This document shows, one piece after another, positions 21,801 to 32,625 of a DNA stretch of 64,000 bases. Each line of letters starts with the position of its first letter. Position 1 is the stretch's first letter. Origin of the DNA: Megamerina dolium (Eukaryota > Arthropoda > Insecta > Diptera > Megamerinidae). The notes under the pieces were generated by a model. The model had not been told where the DNA came from. It ran no database searches and worked only from the letters and a program-made list of their open reading frames with translations. Position numbers and translations under genes: made by a program. The stretch spans positions 60,946,649 through 61,010,648 of the forward strand of contig OY978526.1 of the NCBI GenBank assembly GCA_963854835.1, written 5' to 3'.

Positions 21801-21952
21801 AGCCGATTTTGTACCTTGGTAGAGATAAATGTTCGTTGAGAACCTTGGTCGATGAGTGCTCGAACCTTGTGAAGTTCTCCAAGATGCTCTATAGAGACAA
21901 GAGCTGTGGGCAAAAGAGTTCTTTCTTCATTTGAGGTGAACAATGCTTGCAC
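18812..21952 (-). pseudogene. BEL/Pao pol: protease, RT, RNase H, integrase N-terminus
   Basis: A 1046-aa open stretch. Residues 33-45 are the aspartic protease (LIDQGSQRTFIS, a D-Q-G-S active-site variant) with IDMVIGSD further on. RT follows with VRVVFNASRSS, FNGDVQKMYRQI and the catalytic YVDDVLSG at about residue 450. The Pao-type RNase H shows LHGFCDASEKVYCAALY, LPRLELCGAVL and FFWSDSQIVLAWL. The integrase H2C2 zinc domain and the first core Asp (GVDFAGPF) close it. The frame is the same as gag upstream. The GTG at 21952 only marks the opening after a TAG at 22031. The end at FSTKAIHLELCSDLST is a deletion junction. Confidence 0.93.
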
Positions 21953-22030
21953 CTTTGAAGAAGATTTGGAGCAGGATGATCGGTCCTGAGATCTCCGGCT
22001 TCTCGAGTTTCTTGAGGGGGTTATCGTCTG

Positions 22031-22273
22031 CTACGTGCTCTTTTTCTTATTGTGCGGCTGAAGCGTGGAGGTTTGCGCCAAAACCTTGGTGTTCCTACTG
22101 GGAATATTGTCTGCTGGTATGTGAAGCATCGTGTGATGCCTTCGCTGACATTGCAAACAGGAGTGTTTGCTCTTGCAGTCCCGTTTATGGTGAGTAAAAG
22201 CCAGGCAGTTCTCACAGAGATTGTGTTCTCGAACAAGCCTCACTCTACCACGAAAAACTAACTTTTTAAACCG
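22031..22273 (-). pseudogene. BEL/Pao gag-pol linker with zinc knuckles, between two TAG codons
   Basis: In frame with gag upstream and pol downstream. Reads LVREHNLCENCLAFTHHKRDC and then CLQCQRRHHTMLH, the paired knuckles seen at the gag-pol boundary of BEL/Pao proteins. It is bounded by TAG codons at 22276-22274 and 22033-22031. Without these two codons the polyprotein would be open from 23464 to 18812. Confidence 0.8.
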
Positions 22274-23464
22274 CTAACAGGATTTAAGCGAATGTGCGGC
22301 TTCGCAGATTGGACAAGAGAATGTCCGATTGCTTTCTGCAAAAAAGTTTTGGGTTTTGTTCTGGGATCTGTTTTGTGGAAATCCTGATTTATTTGGCTTG
22401 ACGCTGTTGAGCCTCTCCACGACTTCGTACCTTAGTGTCAGGCATTCGTCCATTTGCTGCCATGTTGGGAGATCCTTGCGGGAACTTAAGGATTGTTCCC
22501 AGAGAGCCAAGGAATCTTCAGGCAGTTTTGAACAGCAGATATGCACCAGGATCGGGTCCCAATTCTCTGTCGGGACGCCTTGAGAGGATAAGACGGACAG
22601 AGAATTATTGATCGTGGTTTGCAATTTCTGAATTGCCTCGCTGTTCTCGTAACTCACTTGAGGGAGGTTTAAGAGAGTTTTTATCTGCTTATCGACCAGA
22701 ATTCGCTTGTTTTCGAAGCGGGCCTTTAGCGCATTCCATGCCAACTCGAAATTTTCGTTGTTGAGCGCGTACTGCTTCACAATAGCTCCAGCTTTTCCTG
22801 CAGTTTTGTATCGGAGATGATACAGTTTTTGGGCAGAAGAGAGTTTAGGGTGGTTTATGTAAACCGCCGTAAACATGTCGCGGAAGGACGTCCATTCTTC
22901 GTACCCGCCGGAAAATGTTTCGGTATCACAAGTAGGAACAGTCAGGCAAATCGCGGAATTATTTGCCTGCTCTGTTGTAGAAATAGAGGTAATTTCTGCT
23001 TGTGATGGAAGTTCCAATCTGGAGGCTGATTGAACTTCTAAGAGATCCGAAATCTGTGCTTTTATGGTGTGCACGCGCTCTTGGCAGAGTTCCATTTTAT
23101 TTCTCGCTGCCATTTTGAAATTACTGGGCAGCTCGTCCTCATCCGTTAAACCTACTCTTCTAAACGTGGACTTGACTTGATCATAATAGCAGCTCAAGTC
23201 CTCGAGCTTAGCCTTCAGGAGAGAAGGTGTTAAGTCTTCAACCGGAATTGTTGAAAACTTCGTGCAGAAATGCACCAGGTTGTCCGCCTCGAAAATGAAC
23301 TCATTCATGGAGGGGTCATAAGCTCTTTTTCTAGGAGTTTTCTTTGTTTCGGATGGAACTTTTGGCATTTTTTCCACTGCGCCTTTTGGAATAGCGCCAG
23401 CTGACTCTGCTCTACGACCTTCAGAGGCTACTTCCTGCTTTTCTGGTGATTTCGTCACTGGCAT
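22274..23464 (-). pseudogene. BEL/Pao gag (DUF1759-type)
   Basis: 396 aa from the ATG at 23464. The N-terminal ~60 residues are basic and disordered (KKTPRKRAYDPS). A helical segment (LLKAKLEDLSCYYDQVKSTF) leads to the capsid-like DUF1759 domain, about residues 180-330: FSGGYEEWTSFRDMFTAVYI, LYHLRYKTAGKAG, AWNALKARFENKR and LPTWQQMDECLTLRYEVVE. It ends at the first zinc motif, CPICEAAHSLKSC, with a TAG. The structural protein forms the particle that houses RNA and polymerase. Only the premature TAG argues against function. Confidence 0.9.
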
Positions 23465-24606
23465 ATTTGACCGAATCTATTAAGGTTTGTGGAGTGACGA
23501 GAGTATCAAAAAATGCACCAAAAAGCACTGATCGATTATGCGACGATATCGATATAGAGAAATTTATCGATTGATAACAGAAATGTTATCGATATAATTG
23601 TGTAAATTAGATTTTTTTCCAAATATGCTGCTGCAAGGAAATTGCAGTCTGAAAGTGTGAATTCCACAAAAAAAAATATATATATATATACAATATATAT
23701 ATATATATATGGGAATATATATAAAGAGAAATGTGTATTTACGTATATATGAGAATATATAACGGTGTATATACATAATATATGAGAATATGTAATAAAA
23801 GTAGAAATATGTATATATTTAAGGGGAATATATATATACCGAAAAAAATATATATGAGAATATATGTATGTATATATGTATATATGTGTGGATATATAAG
23901 AAATGAAATTTGTGTATATATAAGTGAATATATACCAAAGTGGAATATATATATGAGAATATATAGAAGAGTATATGTGATATATATATGGGAATATATC
24001 AAAATATGTATATAATATGTGTGAGAATATATATATGTATATGTATATAAAAACAATCTTATCTGGTTATTCGTCTGCTGGTGTTTGTGACAATGATGTG
24101 CTGCTGTCCCAATATTGCTGTGTTGGTATTATCCTTGTGTTCTCGTTCTAAGTAAAAAAAAAAAATTTATTTTGTTTCCTTTTTTTTTTTGAACCACACT
24201 AATGTATTTTTCGAATTTCCAATATATGTTTTAATATTTATATAAAAAATTTTATTTAAAATAAATTCTTATTGAGCCGCACTAATGTACACTTTAATTT
24301 GCCGCTTGTTTATGTACTATTTATTTTTTGTTTTTATTGAACCATGTACATGTTTTCTTTAGTTATGTACACATATGCCTATGTATGTTATTGTATGCCG
24401 TTTTTTTCTTTTTTTTTTACATTGTAAATATCAAAACTCATCTAAGTAACTCAACACTGCAATAACCAAATAATTTTGTTTTCGTTTTATGTGTTGTTAA
24501 TATTTGTCTTTGTTTTTTAATGTTTTGCACTCCATATACATAATTTGCACAGATTTACTCATTTCTTTTCTATTTCGCTGATTCTTGTTTTTGCCTCGAA
24601 GGACCA
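23465..24606 (-). other. BEL/Pao leader with TA-rich tandem repeats and primer site
   Basis: Untranslated leader between the 5' LTR and gag. The primer-binding site abuts the LTR: on the coding strand TGGTCCTTCGAGGC (24606-24593) begins with the TGG complementary to a tRNA CCA end. I cannot name the tRNA. About 23660-24060 is a degenerate tandem array around ATATATGAGAATATAT. Near gag are two TATCGATA palindromes (23547-23554, 23587-23594), the consensus of the fly DREF site. Confidence 0.7.
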
Positions 24607-25131
24607 TGAATAATTTGATAACTAAATAATTTACTTTTGCAGTAATCAAACCGATGTTTCTTTTATTCAACACTTTTAATGTTGTCACTCTTTTGTATGT
24701 AATGGCACAATAGTTCTATAAATACAATAGTATTATTGTATGTTTATACGTATGTACAATAAATAAGTATATAAATCGTTTAAATCACACAATATTTCGC
24801 ACAACTTAATTAACACGATTTAGAGTATAAAACTATCGAAAACAAATCTTTTGAATTGTTAAAAATGAAAAAGGCGCGGAATGGCAAGATCTCGATGGAA
24901 AACCTTCAAGGACCGAATGTATAGAAGATGATAACATCGGTCGATCATAACACGAACCGCGAAAACCCAACATAAAAGGTGAATTTATGTGGAGAGTTGG
25001 GTTGCCATATGGAAAGTATGAAAGGTAAGGTAAGTATAACTTGGTTTAGGATGACGTAAGTATACTTAATTCATTATATAAATTCTTCTTTCAGGGACTG
25101 ACCATATGGCTTGTCTAAAGGGATTTAGACA
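24607..25131 (-). repeat. BEL/Pao 5' LTR
   Basis: 525 bp. It carries promoter and start of the element RNA, since coding is on the - strand. Differs from the 3' LTR by five substitutions, with no indel seen. Confidence 0.9.
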
Positions 25132-25490
25132 AAGCAAGTGTTAAAACGAGTGTGAAGTTATGGTGCACAGTTATGGGGATGTGCCAGTCAAAGCACCAAA
25201 AATTTAATCCAGAAATTCCAACACAAGGTACTTAGGTGTATTGTTTAAGCACCATGGTATTGCAGAAATGCTGACATTGAACGCGATCTCAAGATGAATT
25301 CTGTCAACACTGAAATAACAAAAATTGCAGTGGCCCATAAAAACAGGCTAATAAATAATGTTAACGAGGGGGCTTCCAGCCTGTCTGAAACTTACGGTCT
25401 ATTACGACGGCTCAAGCGTTTCAAACCCAGCGACCTCATGTATGAACTAGTTGCTATAAAAAAACAGTATTTAAAAAAATGACATTTATT
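25132..25490 (+). mobile_element. Old Jockey (+), RT C-terminal end
   Basis: Continues the Jockey cut at 17390: YGAQLWGCAS-like sequence, IQKFQHKVLRCIV, then the open piece 25294-25482 (DLKMNSVNTEITKIAVAHKNRL ... LLRRLKRFKPSDL), which corresponds to the NAPWYMRN...RRLKRK end of the younger Jockey. It closes the 11225-25490 element. Confidence 0.75.
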
Positions 25491-26252
25491 CATTTATACA
25501 ATTTTCTCATTTATACAATATACAATCATTAATATACAAACTCATACATACTTATATACATGGTGCATAAATTACAATATCAAGATTTGATGTTGCATAA
25601 GTTTAGTTTCACCAGCCAATTGAAGCGGTGATTTTTTGTATAATATCAATAACTGAGTTTCGTGTCCTGGTTTTTTGCACAAAAAAAAAATATATATATA
25701 TTGTACTATATAGTACCTACCTAATCCGCTCCTTCGACAGAGTTGGTCTAAAAATGGTTTACCCAGTTTAAGTAGTCGTCAGTTTAAACTGTTCCAATTA
25801 ATGTTGGTTGAATATGTACAACAGAAGTTTCCTCATAACTTGCATAATCAAAACTAAAAGACGGCAAGGACACAAAAACGCCATTGCATATTTTATTTTT
25901 CTATCGCAGTCATTAGACACAACAGAATTACACCAAATATAACGTAAAATTTTATTTCAGTATCCATGGCTAAGGTCAAAAATACAACCGCTTGATTTAT
26001 TTAATTAGACATTTAATTGCCAATTGCTACAGAGTAACAAAAAACCCAATGTTATAACTCCACCGCTGGTAACTACATACATATATTTCAACATTAAATT
26101 GACCTACTTAAATGAATTTATGCTTCTTTTCACACTTGTTATACTTTGTCTCAAAATTTTTTTATTAAGTAGAAAATTGTAGATATAATTGTCATACGAG
26201 TAGTACAATAAATTGTCTGTGTATTGATAGGTCTTATCAATACGCAGAGAAT

Positions 26253-26351
<99 letters not shown>

Positions 26352-26360
26352 GTATATATA

Positions 26361-26427
<67 letters not shown>

Positions 26428-26567
26428 TCAAATGAGAGTATATGTATGTATGTGTTCTGCCAACTTTTTATTGAATGTCATTCTGTTACACGAGATATGA
26501 AATACTCCAAAATATTCTGTTACACGAGATATGAAATACTCCAAAATACGGCTATAATAATTTAATA
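25491..26567. other. AT-rich DNA, (TA)n tract and a 34-bp tandem duplication
   Basis: No gene seen. A (TA)n microsatellite with TG variants fills about 26257-26425. The open frames across it are artefacts of the repeat. Next to it a 34-bp unit starting TTCTGTTACACGAG is present twice in exact tandem (26481-26514, 26515-26548), just left of a mariner element. Confidence 0.8.
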
Positions 26568-27370
26568 TAACACATCGTTCAATACGTCCCGGAACGAAAA
26601 ATCTTTATTCATCAACATAATCTCCTTCAAGAGCAACACAATCATTCAAAACGCTATATCTTTTGTAAAACGATTTATCTTTTGCCTCAAAATACGCACC
26701 TGTGTCAGTGTATATTTGGTGTATTTTGGCCATTGTTACCAACGACTTGGAGCACGGAGCATTGTCTTGATGAAAAAAAAGCCAAAGCCTTGCAGTTGAC
26801 TTTTGTGTTTTTGGTCGCTTTAAAAGACCTTCACCGGCCATTCTCCACTATGCTGACTGACTATTCGATTCTGGTGTATAATAACGGATCCACGTTTCAT
26901 CCATTGTATTTTATGGATGCAAGAAATCACGACTATTACGCGTAAACATGTTAAACAGAGCTGTGATTCGTCGATTCGTTGTTGTTTTTGTTCCATTCTG
27001 AACAAACGTGGCACACATTTGGAAAAAAGATTTTTCAGCTTGATTTGGACGACCTGATCGTTCAACATCATTTGTGTCTGTATGACCACATCTGACCTCA
27101 TCTGAGATATGGTTGTTTTCGATGGAGCAGAATCCAGATAAAATTTTTCAAGCTGTTGCTAAACTCAAACAGTGTTTTTTCTTAGCAAAAAGCAATGTTT
27201 AATCAACACATGAAATTCACTTTATACCAATTTTTATAAAATTACAAAAGTAGTGTGAAGTAAACTACTGCAAATATACAACTAATGGTACTAAGGTCAT
27301 GAAATTTTGACAGGTATCGTTTAAAGGTGGATACTATTAAAGAAATAAGGACTTATTCAACGATGTGTTA
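26568..27370 (-). mobile_element. Mariner element, internally deleted and decayed
   Basis: Inverted ends TAACACATCGTT (left) and the matching AACGATGTGTTA (right) are flanked on both sides by TA, the mariner target. On the - strand, fragments in two frames read EQKQQRIDESQ-like, MKRGSVIIHQNRIVSQHSGEW and RPKTQKSTARLW, then the catalytic-domain piece FFHQDNAPCSKSLVTMAKIH and AYFEAKDKSFYKRYSVLNDCVALEGDYV. These match the mariner transposase order. The N-terminal helix-turn-helix is missing and the frame shifts. At 803 bp it is shorter than the usual ~1.3 kb. Inactive. Confidence 0.85.
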
Positions 27371-29929
27371 TATGTAGAAACTTATAGCTTTAATAGAGAG
27401 AAACTTTAATAAAGAAGCCCTACATAAACAATTTTAAATTGTATGAGAGAATAAAAGCAGACTGATTGCTTCATAAGTATGCATCGTCTTTTATATAGTG
27501 TAACTATATGTTCTGGCGAACGTTATGTCAAGTTAAATAAACAATTCTTATTGATCTTATTGAAACAGACTGAACCAGTGGGAAACCATTTTTTTTTTTG
27601 AAAAATATATAAATTTGTTCTATAAAACCCCTCTCACGTATCATTAGTAATTTCTCGCACAAGACAGAAAGAAAAGGAAAGTAGAAATCGTAGTGTCACA
27701 AGAGCTGTGCTGCTTAAAATGTGGTAAAATTAGCAGTTCTCTTTTAGTTCTATCACAGTTACAAAATCAATTGAGTTCATCATCATTTCATCAAGCATTG
27801 AATTATTTTTTTAACAATAAAGACAATGTTGTGGTCCACCACTTGCAGCTGATTATGACGTAAGGAATCTTAACACTTGTCTTCATTTGATTATTCTAGA
27901 GGCGTTTTCTATGTATTTATTAGCTGATGTTCACATCTTTTTGCATACAGTTACAGAGAGATAAAGCTTCTCGGGGTCAGAGTTACATTTCATATACCTA
28001 GATTTAATAGAGGAAATGAATAGGCGCCAATCATATATTTTATGCCTATAGCTCTACATTTTGGTTAAGTAATTAGAAAAGTGATGAAAAGCAACCATTT
28101 TTTCCAACTTAAGATCTTGTGCGCTAGTTATAAAATTTCATCAATCTTTCTATTTTGCCATTTTTTGATCGAATATTTATTGCCTCTGAGTACAGCGAAA
28201 TATATATAGCATTCAAAAAATTTCTTCTACACATTGAAAGATCACCGTAATGCAAATATATGATTAAGACTATACACGCGAAATACTCTACTCGAATATA
28301 TAATCATGTGTGTTTACCAACAAAAGAATAACTAAATGTTACCCGTGCCATTATTACACCAAAATGTATAACAATATGGCAAACAAAGAGAAGAACACTC
28401 ATAAAATTACCAGTATTCGTATAGATACGCTCATAATGTAGTGTAAGGGTGCTGATAAAGTAAATACACTGTGAACAATATCTGCAGTGACCAAGCATAA
28501 AGGAAAATATTAAACAATCAAAAAAGAAAAATACAATACAATTACCAAAAAAAAAAAAAAAAAATTCTTACGCACACCTATACGTACAGTATAAATGAGT
28601 AGTATGTCCTTTGCAATCATTTACAGGTCATTCATCATTTCAACGCCCTACAATTTATGTTTTCGCACACACAAGTGCAAGGTCATATGTTGTATGTTCT
28701 AATAAATATATTACCTTACATGCACAAACACATACATATGCCCTGGTTGTTACATATTCGTACCTACTTATGTAAATATTCTTCTATAGTCACTGTTGAA
28801 GATTAAAGGTAACATTTCATTTTTAGCATATGTAAAGATGCTGTATTACTATAGCATTATTGCTGAAACTTTCCTATAAAAGTTGGTTTGCTATAAATTG
28901 CAACAAATCAAAGCTTCTTGCACGCACACACATACCAAATGTATTCTCTCAACAGGTTGTGTGCAAGTAATAAATAACAATAAGGTAGAGTGGTAATACA
29001 AACATTACATATGTATGAGTAAAAGATGATATGGAAAGAGAATGAGAGAGAAGGAGGGAAAGAGAGAAAGAGAGAACACCAAATGATGACGACGACGACG
29101 ACAATTACAACGACTAACAACGAAGTATGCCCACATATTGAAGTTTGCAGAAGTTATCAAAAATTTCAAAAATCAGTAGACAATGAAAATTTAATGAAAT
29201 CAGTACGTTTATGTGACAGCAGCAAAACGGATATATGTGAATTAGAAAGTAGAAGATCTTTTTAAAAAATATTGCATCGAAAGAGTTTTTATTATTCTAA
29301 ATACACACTGTGGCTTCTTAAAATATTCACAAATATTTGTATAGTGTAGAGACTAAAAGTTATTAAAACAAGAAGTACATGGATTAATCTAAAGGTGCAG
29401 CGGGGCGTATGAGCAGTAAACGTTTTATTTACGAGTATCAATTTATACTCTATACATCATGGCGTATGAGTTATAAACGAATACAAATAAAACTTTGAAT
29501 CCTTTTATTGTAAATGTTGCATTGACGTATATTGTATATTTTGTGCATGCGTATATATGAAACCCTAGTAGATGCAAGAGAAGTATTAGTTTAAGGGAAA
29601 AGAATGCACTAAGCAGCACAAATGCTGTTCGTTTCCGTATACAAGTAATACATAACTATATGCATATGAATATAACTACATACTATGCCAAACACATGTG
29701 TATATCTCTAATGTGTATGCAAATATGAAAAATATCAAAATTCGTACAATCGGATATGTATTGAATTAATTGTGTATAAAGTATGATATGTAAAATAATA
29801 TATATATTTGTGCATTCCTAGAACAAAACCTGTGTATTCGTAGTTAGCAAATAGATGGTGTTTCAATGCACAACAGCAAAATTGTATTTGCAACAAATAG
29901 TAGAAAGTACAAATTTAAATACAACAACA
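27371..29929. other. AT-rich non-coding DNA upstream of a candidate exon
   Basis: No transposon or RNA gene recognised. It includes a purine-rich GAGA-type run (about 29036-29075), a GAC trinucleotide run (29086-29102) and a 79-codon open frame at 29026-29265 that I do not trust as a gene. Low repeat content compared with the rest suggests ordinary host sequence, possibly 5' untranslated or intronic. Confidence 0.5.
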
Positions 29930-30111
29930 ATGTCCGACATTGTGGATACGGAATTATTGGTGAATTGTACGATACTTGCTGTAAAGCGTTTCGAATTGAA
30001 TACAATTGTTAATACATCTTCAATAAATAGTCTAAATCGTACCGAAGTTGTTAGTCTATTATCGGATATTATTGAAAATAAGGATAATCTCAATAGTATA
30101 AATGATGCCAA
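29930..30111 (+). CDS. Candidate host-gene first coding exon, unknown protein
   Basis: The open frame starts at an ATG with an A at -3 in an ACAACA context, typical of fly starts, and reads MSDIVDTELLVNCTILAVKR ... LLSDIIENKDNLNSINDA. It ends at CCAA followed by GTAAGT (30112), a good splice donor at +1 to +6 but with A in place of G at -1. An earlier in-frame ATG at 29855 exists in a poorer context. The sequence is helical, acidic to neutral, with no signal peptide and no similarity to any transposon protein here. I do not recognise the family. The RTE copy at 30705 would lie in the following intron. Could still be a chance ORF. Confidence 0.4.
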
Positions 30112-30693
30112 GTAAGTGCCTATATAATATGTATATATCATATATATCTAATGCATAGCATATATGTATGTAGGTACACATATGAATCATGAATTTGTTT
30201 ACTTACAATTAATTCAAGGATTTTATTTCATTTAATTTTATGCATATATGGATTACTATACACCTTTTTAGCATGTATTTGCATACAAATGAAATCTCAT
30301 TTGTTATTTGGTCTTTCAATAATGAACGTAGCAGTGGTGTGATGACAACACAATAACAATTTATCTTATATAACTGCTTGATATACATATGCAAATGTAG
30401 TATTGGAGATGTTTTACAATTTAATTATATTATAATACTTGTAGTAGGTAAATATTGCAACAATCCTACTACAAGGAGTATTAGGACATATTGTTATCTA
30501 CAATAAGAAATACAACAATTGTTGAATTGAATTTAATCCACATTAGGCTAACTAATAGAATGAATCAATATATTCAATTAAATTCGTTGCCCTTCTTCCT
30601 CTTTCATTACTGATTATTGTGTTGGTGTTCGTATCTAGCAATCGTAATCAATTTGAATGAAACTTCTTCTCAGTTTATCTTTTAGGCATAGGT
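30112..30693. other. AT-rich non-coding DNA (putative intron)
   Basis: No feature seen beyond TATATA-rich patches. If 29930-30111 is an exon, this is the start of its intron. Confidence 0.4.
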
Positions 30694-30710
30694 GATTAAA
30701 CATTGAGGTA

Positions 30711-31555
30711 ATGGACGTGAGATCGATCCGTGGTGCCAACATCGACTCGGATCACTACCTTGTTGCAGCTAAGGTGCGCACACGCCTATGTGTCGCAAAT
30801 AACAAGAGAAGTCCCACACAGAGAAAGCTCGACGTCAGTAAGCTGCGATCACCAGAGACAGCAGATGCATTTTCCACTCGACTATCGGATCTGCTTATGC
30901 AGAACACTCCCCCACTTGATGATACATGCGCACGGTGGAGACATATATCCCACTCCATGACTACTGCTGCCGAGGAGGTAATCGGTTACTACCGGCCTCT
31001 GAGGAATGAGTGGTATGATCAGGAGTGTCGCGACGCTACCGCAGAGAAAGACGCCGCCTACAGAAAAACCCTGCGTGCAGGCGTAACACGAGCTGTTAAG
31101 GAGCGGTATAGAGAGAAAAGGAGTGCAGAGAGACGTCTTTTCAGGCGCAAGAAGAGGGAGTTGGAAAGACGCGAGTGTGAGGAGATAGAGATGTGTACCG
31201 ACAAGAATGAGACTCGAAAATTCTTTGAAAAGATCAAGCGCCTGAGTGGAGGTTTAAGTCCCGGAGCCTCTTCTTGTCGTGATGGAAATGGGAATCTGGT
31301 TACGGATGTCCAGAGTGTACTTCTCCACGTTACTGAATGGCGATGCTACGAACAATTCCGCCAGTGGAGGAGAATGCCCGATAACCCCAATTACAGATGA
31401 TGGTGTTGATGTTCCACCACCCGACTATGACGAGGTTGAAACGGCCATTTTAAGGCTGAAGAACAACAAAGCTGCAGGTGCTGATGGCCTGCCTGCCGAG
31501 TTGTTTAAGACCGGAGGCGATGAGCTGCTCACCCGCATGCACCAGCTACACAACA
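30711..31555 (+). pseudogene. RTE endonuclease end and linker
   Basis: Starts within the endonuclease C-terminus (GANIDSDHYLVAAKVRTRL with the catalytic Asp-His). It continues through the basic linker (REKRSAERRLFRRKKRELER) and, after a frameshift near 31315, through DEVETAILRLKNNKAAGADGLPAELFK at the RT entry (31430-31530). At 31555 the sequence jumps directly to mid-RT, so the RT fingers and the first catalytic Asp are gone. The Met at 30711 is internal to the original ORF. Confidence 0.85.
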
Positions 31556-32574
31556 ATGTCTGAGTTCGGTATTCCTGCAAAGCTCATTCGACTTTGTAGA
31601 ATGACACTGCATAACTCCCGTTGTGCAGTGAAAATTAGGAAGGACCTCTCCGCAGCGTTTAATACCGAACGGGGTTTCAGACAAGGTGATTCGTTATCGT
31701 GCGACTTCTTCAATCTTATTATGGAGAAAATAATACGAGATGCTGATCTACGACATAATGGCACTATCTTCAACAAAAGTGTCATGCTGTTGCGTATGCC
31801 GACGATATTCACATAATCGGCATGAACACGCGAGCAGTCAGTGCAGCATTCTCAGAGTTGGAAAGAGAGTCGCGTCGGATGGGTCTCACGGTGAACGAGG
31901 GTAAGACGAAGTATCTAGTGTCAACAAACAAAGAGTCCCGGCGTCTTGGACAGCACGTCATTGTTGACAACTACGCTTTTGAAGTAGTAAGGGACTTTGT
32001 CTATCTTGGAACCAGCATTAACAGCAGTAATGACGTCAGCTTGGAGATCATGCGTAGCATAACTCTTGCTAACAGGTGTTACTTTAGGGTGAGTAAGCAA
32101 TTGAGAAGTCGAGCCCTCTCTCGAAGAACGAAAACTACACTCTACAAGTCTCTCATCATGCCTGTCCTAACATATGGCGCTGAAGCCTGGACAATTTCCA
32201 CCTCGGATGAGCGAATACTTGGAGTTTTCGAGAGAAAAGTCCTACGCAAGATCTTTGGACCTATTTGCGTTGGTGGCGAGTACCGAATAAGGTACAACCA
32301 TGAGCTGTACGAGCTGTATGCCGATATTGACATAGTAAAGCGCATCAAAATCCAGCGGCTGCGCTGGCTAGGTCATGTCGAGCGAATGGAAGAACACGCT
32401 CCAGCTAAGAAGGTGTTATATTCGGAACCCGCTGGAGGACGGCGCAGAAGAGGAAGACCAAACCTCCGGTGGAAAGACCAAGTACTGGAGAACCTGACGG
32501 CGCTTGGAATTTCTAACTGGCGCCAGCTAGCGAAGAACAGAGATGGCTGGCGAAGCATCTTATTTTCGGCCTAA
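31556..32574 (+). pseudogene. RTE RT palm, thumb and C-terminus
   Basis: After the deletion: MSEFGIPAKLIRLCRMTL, RGFRQGDSLSCDFFN and a damaged YADD region at 31795-31815, where a missing base shifts the frame. The rest is open from 31822 to 32574: GLTVNEGKTKYLV, YLGTSINSSNDVSLEIMRSI, MPVLTYGAEAWTI, FERKVLRKIFGPI, RLRWLGHVERM and the basic end GGRRRRGRPNLRWKDQ. It shows the C-terminus lost from copy A. Non-functional. Confidence 0.85.
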
Positions 32575-32625
32575 ATCGATATTCGGTTGTTATGGCCACA
32601 TAAGTAAGTAAGTAGATTAAACATT

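Larger units (their letters stand above)
17391..25131 (-). mobile_element. BEL/Pao LTR retrotransposon
   Basis: A 7.7-kb element with 525-bp LTRs at both ends and gag-pol on the - strand, inserted in the old Jockey. On the coding strand each LTR starts TGTCTAAATC and ends AAATTATTCA, the usual TG...CA. The order PR-RT-RNase H-IN with a DUF1759 gag is the BEL/Pao plan. The LTRs differ at five positions by eye (about 1%), so insertion is fairly recent. Two in-frame TAG codons and a loss in the integrase core inactivate it. The flanks do not show a clear 4-5 bp duplication. Confidence 0.92.
30694..32625 (+). mobile_element. RTE-type LINE copy B with target duplication
   Basis: The insertion (30705-32614) is bracketed by an exact 11-bp direct repeat, GATTAAACATT at 30694-30704 and 32615-32625. 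It is 5'-truncated inside the endonuclease, has an internal deletion at about 31555, and ends in a TAAGTAAGTAAGTA tail, the short-repeat tail expected of RTE elements. It is close to copy A over the shared region. Confidence 0.9.

Noticed and set aside
26224..26565. 113-codon open frame rich in Tyr-Ile repeats
   Set aside because: It is a translation of the (TA)n microsatellite. The same artefact occurs at 41318-41608 and 55824-56134.
29036..29075. GAGA-factor binding cluster
   Set aside because: The run is purine-rich but irregular (GAGAGAAGGAGGG), and no promoter is defined nearby.
29026..29265. 79-codon open frame as a host gene
   Set aside because: It starts in a low-complexity purine run and GAC repeats, with no splice or start context. 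Composition is not convincing.
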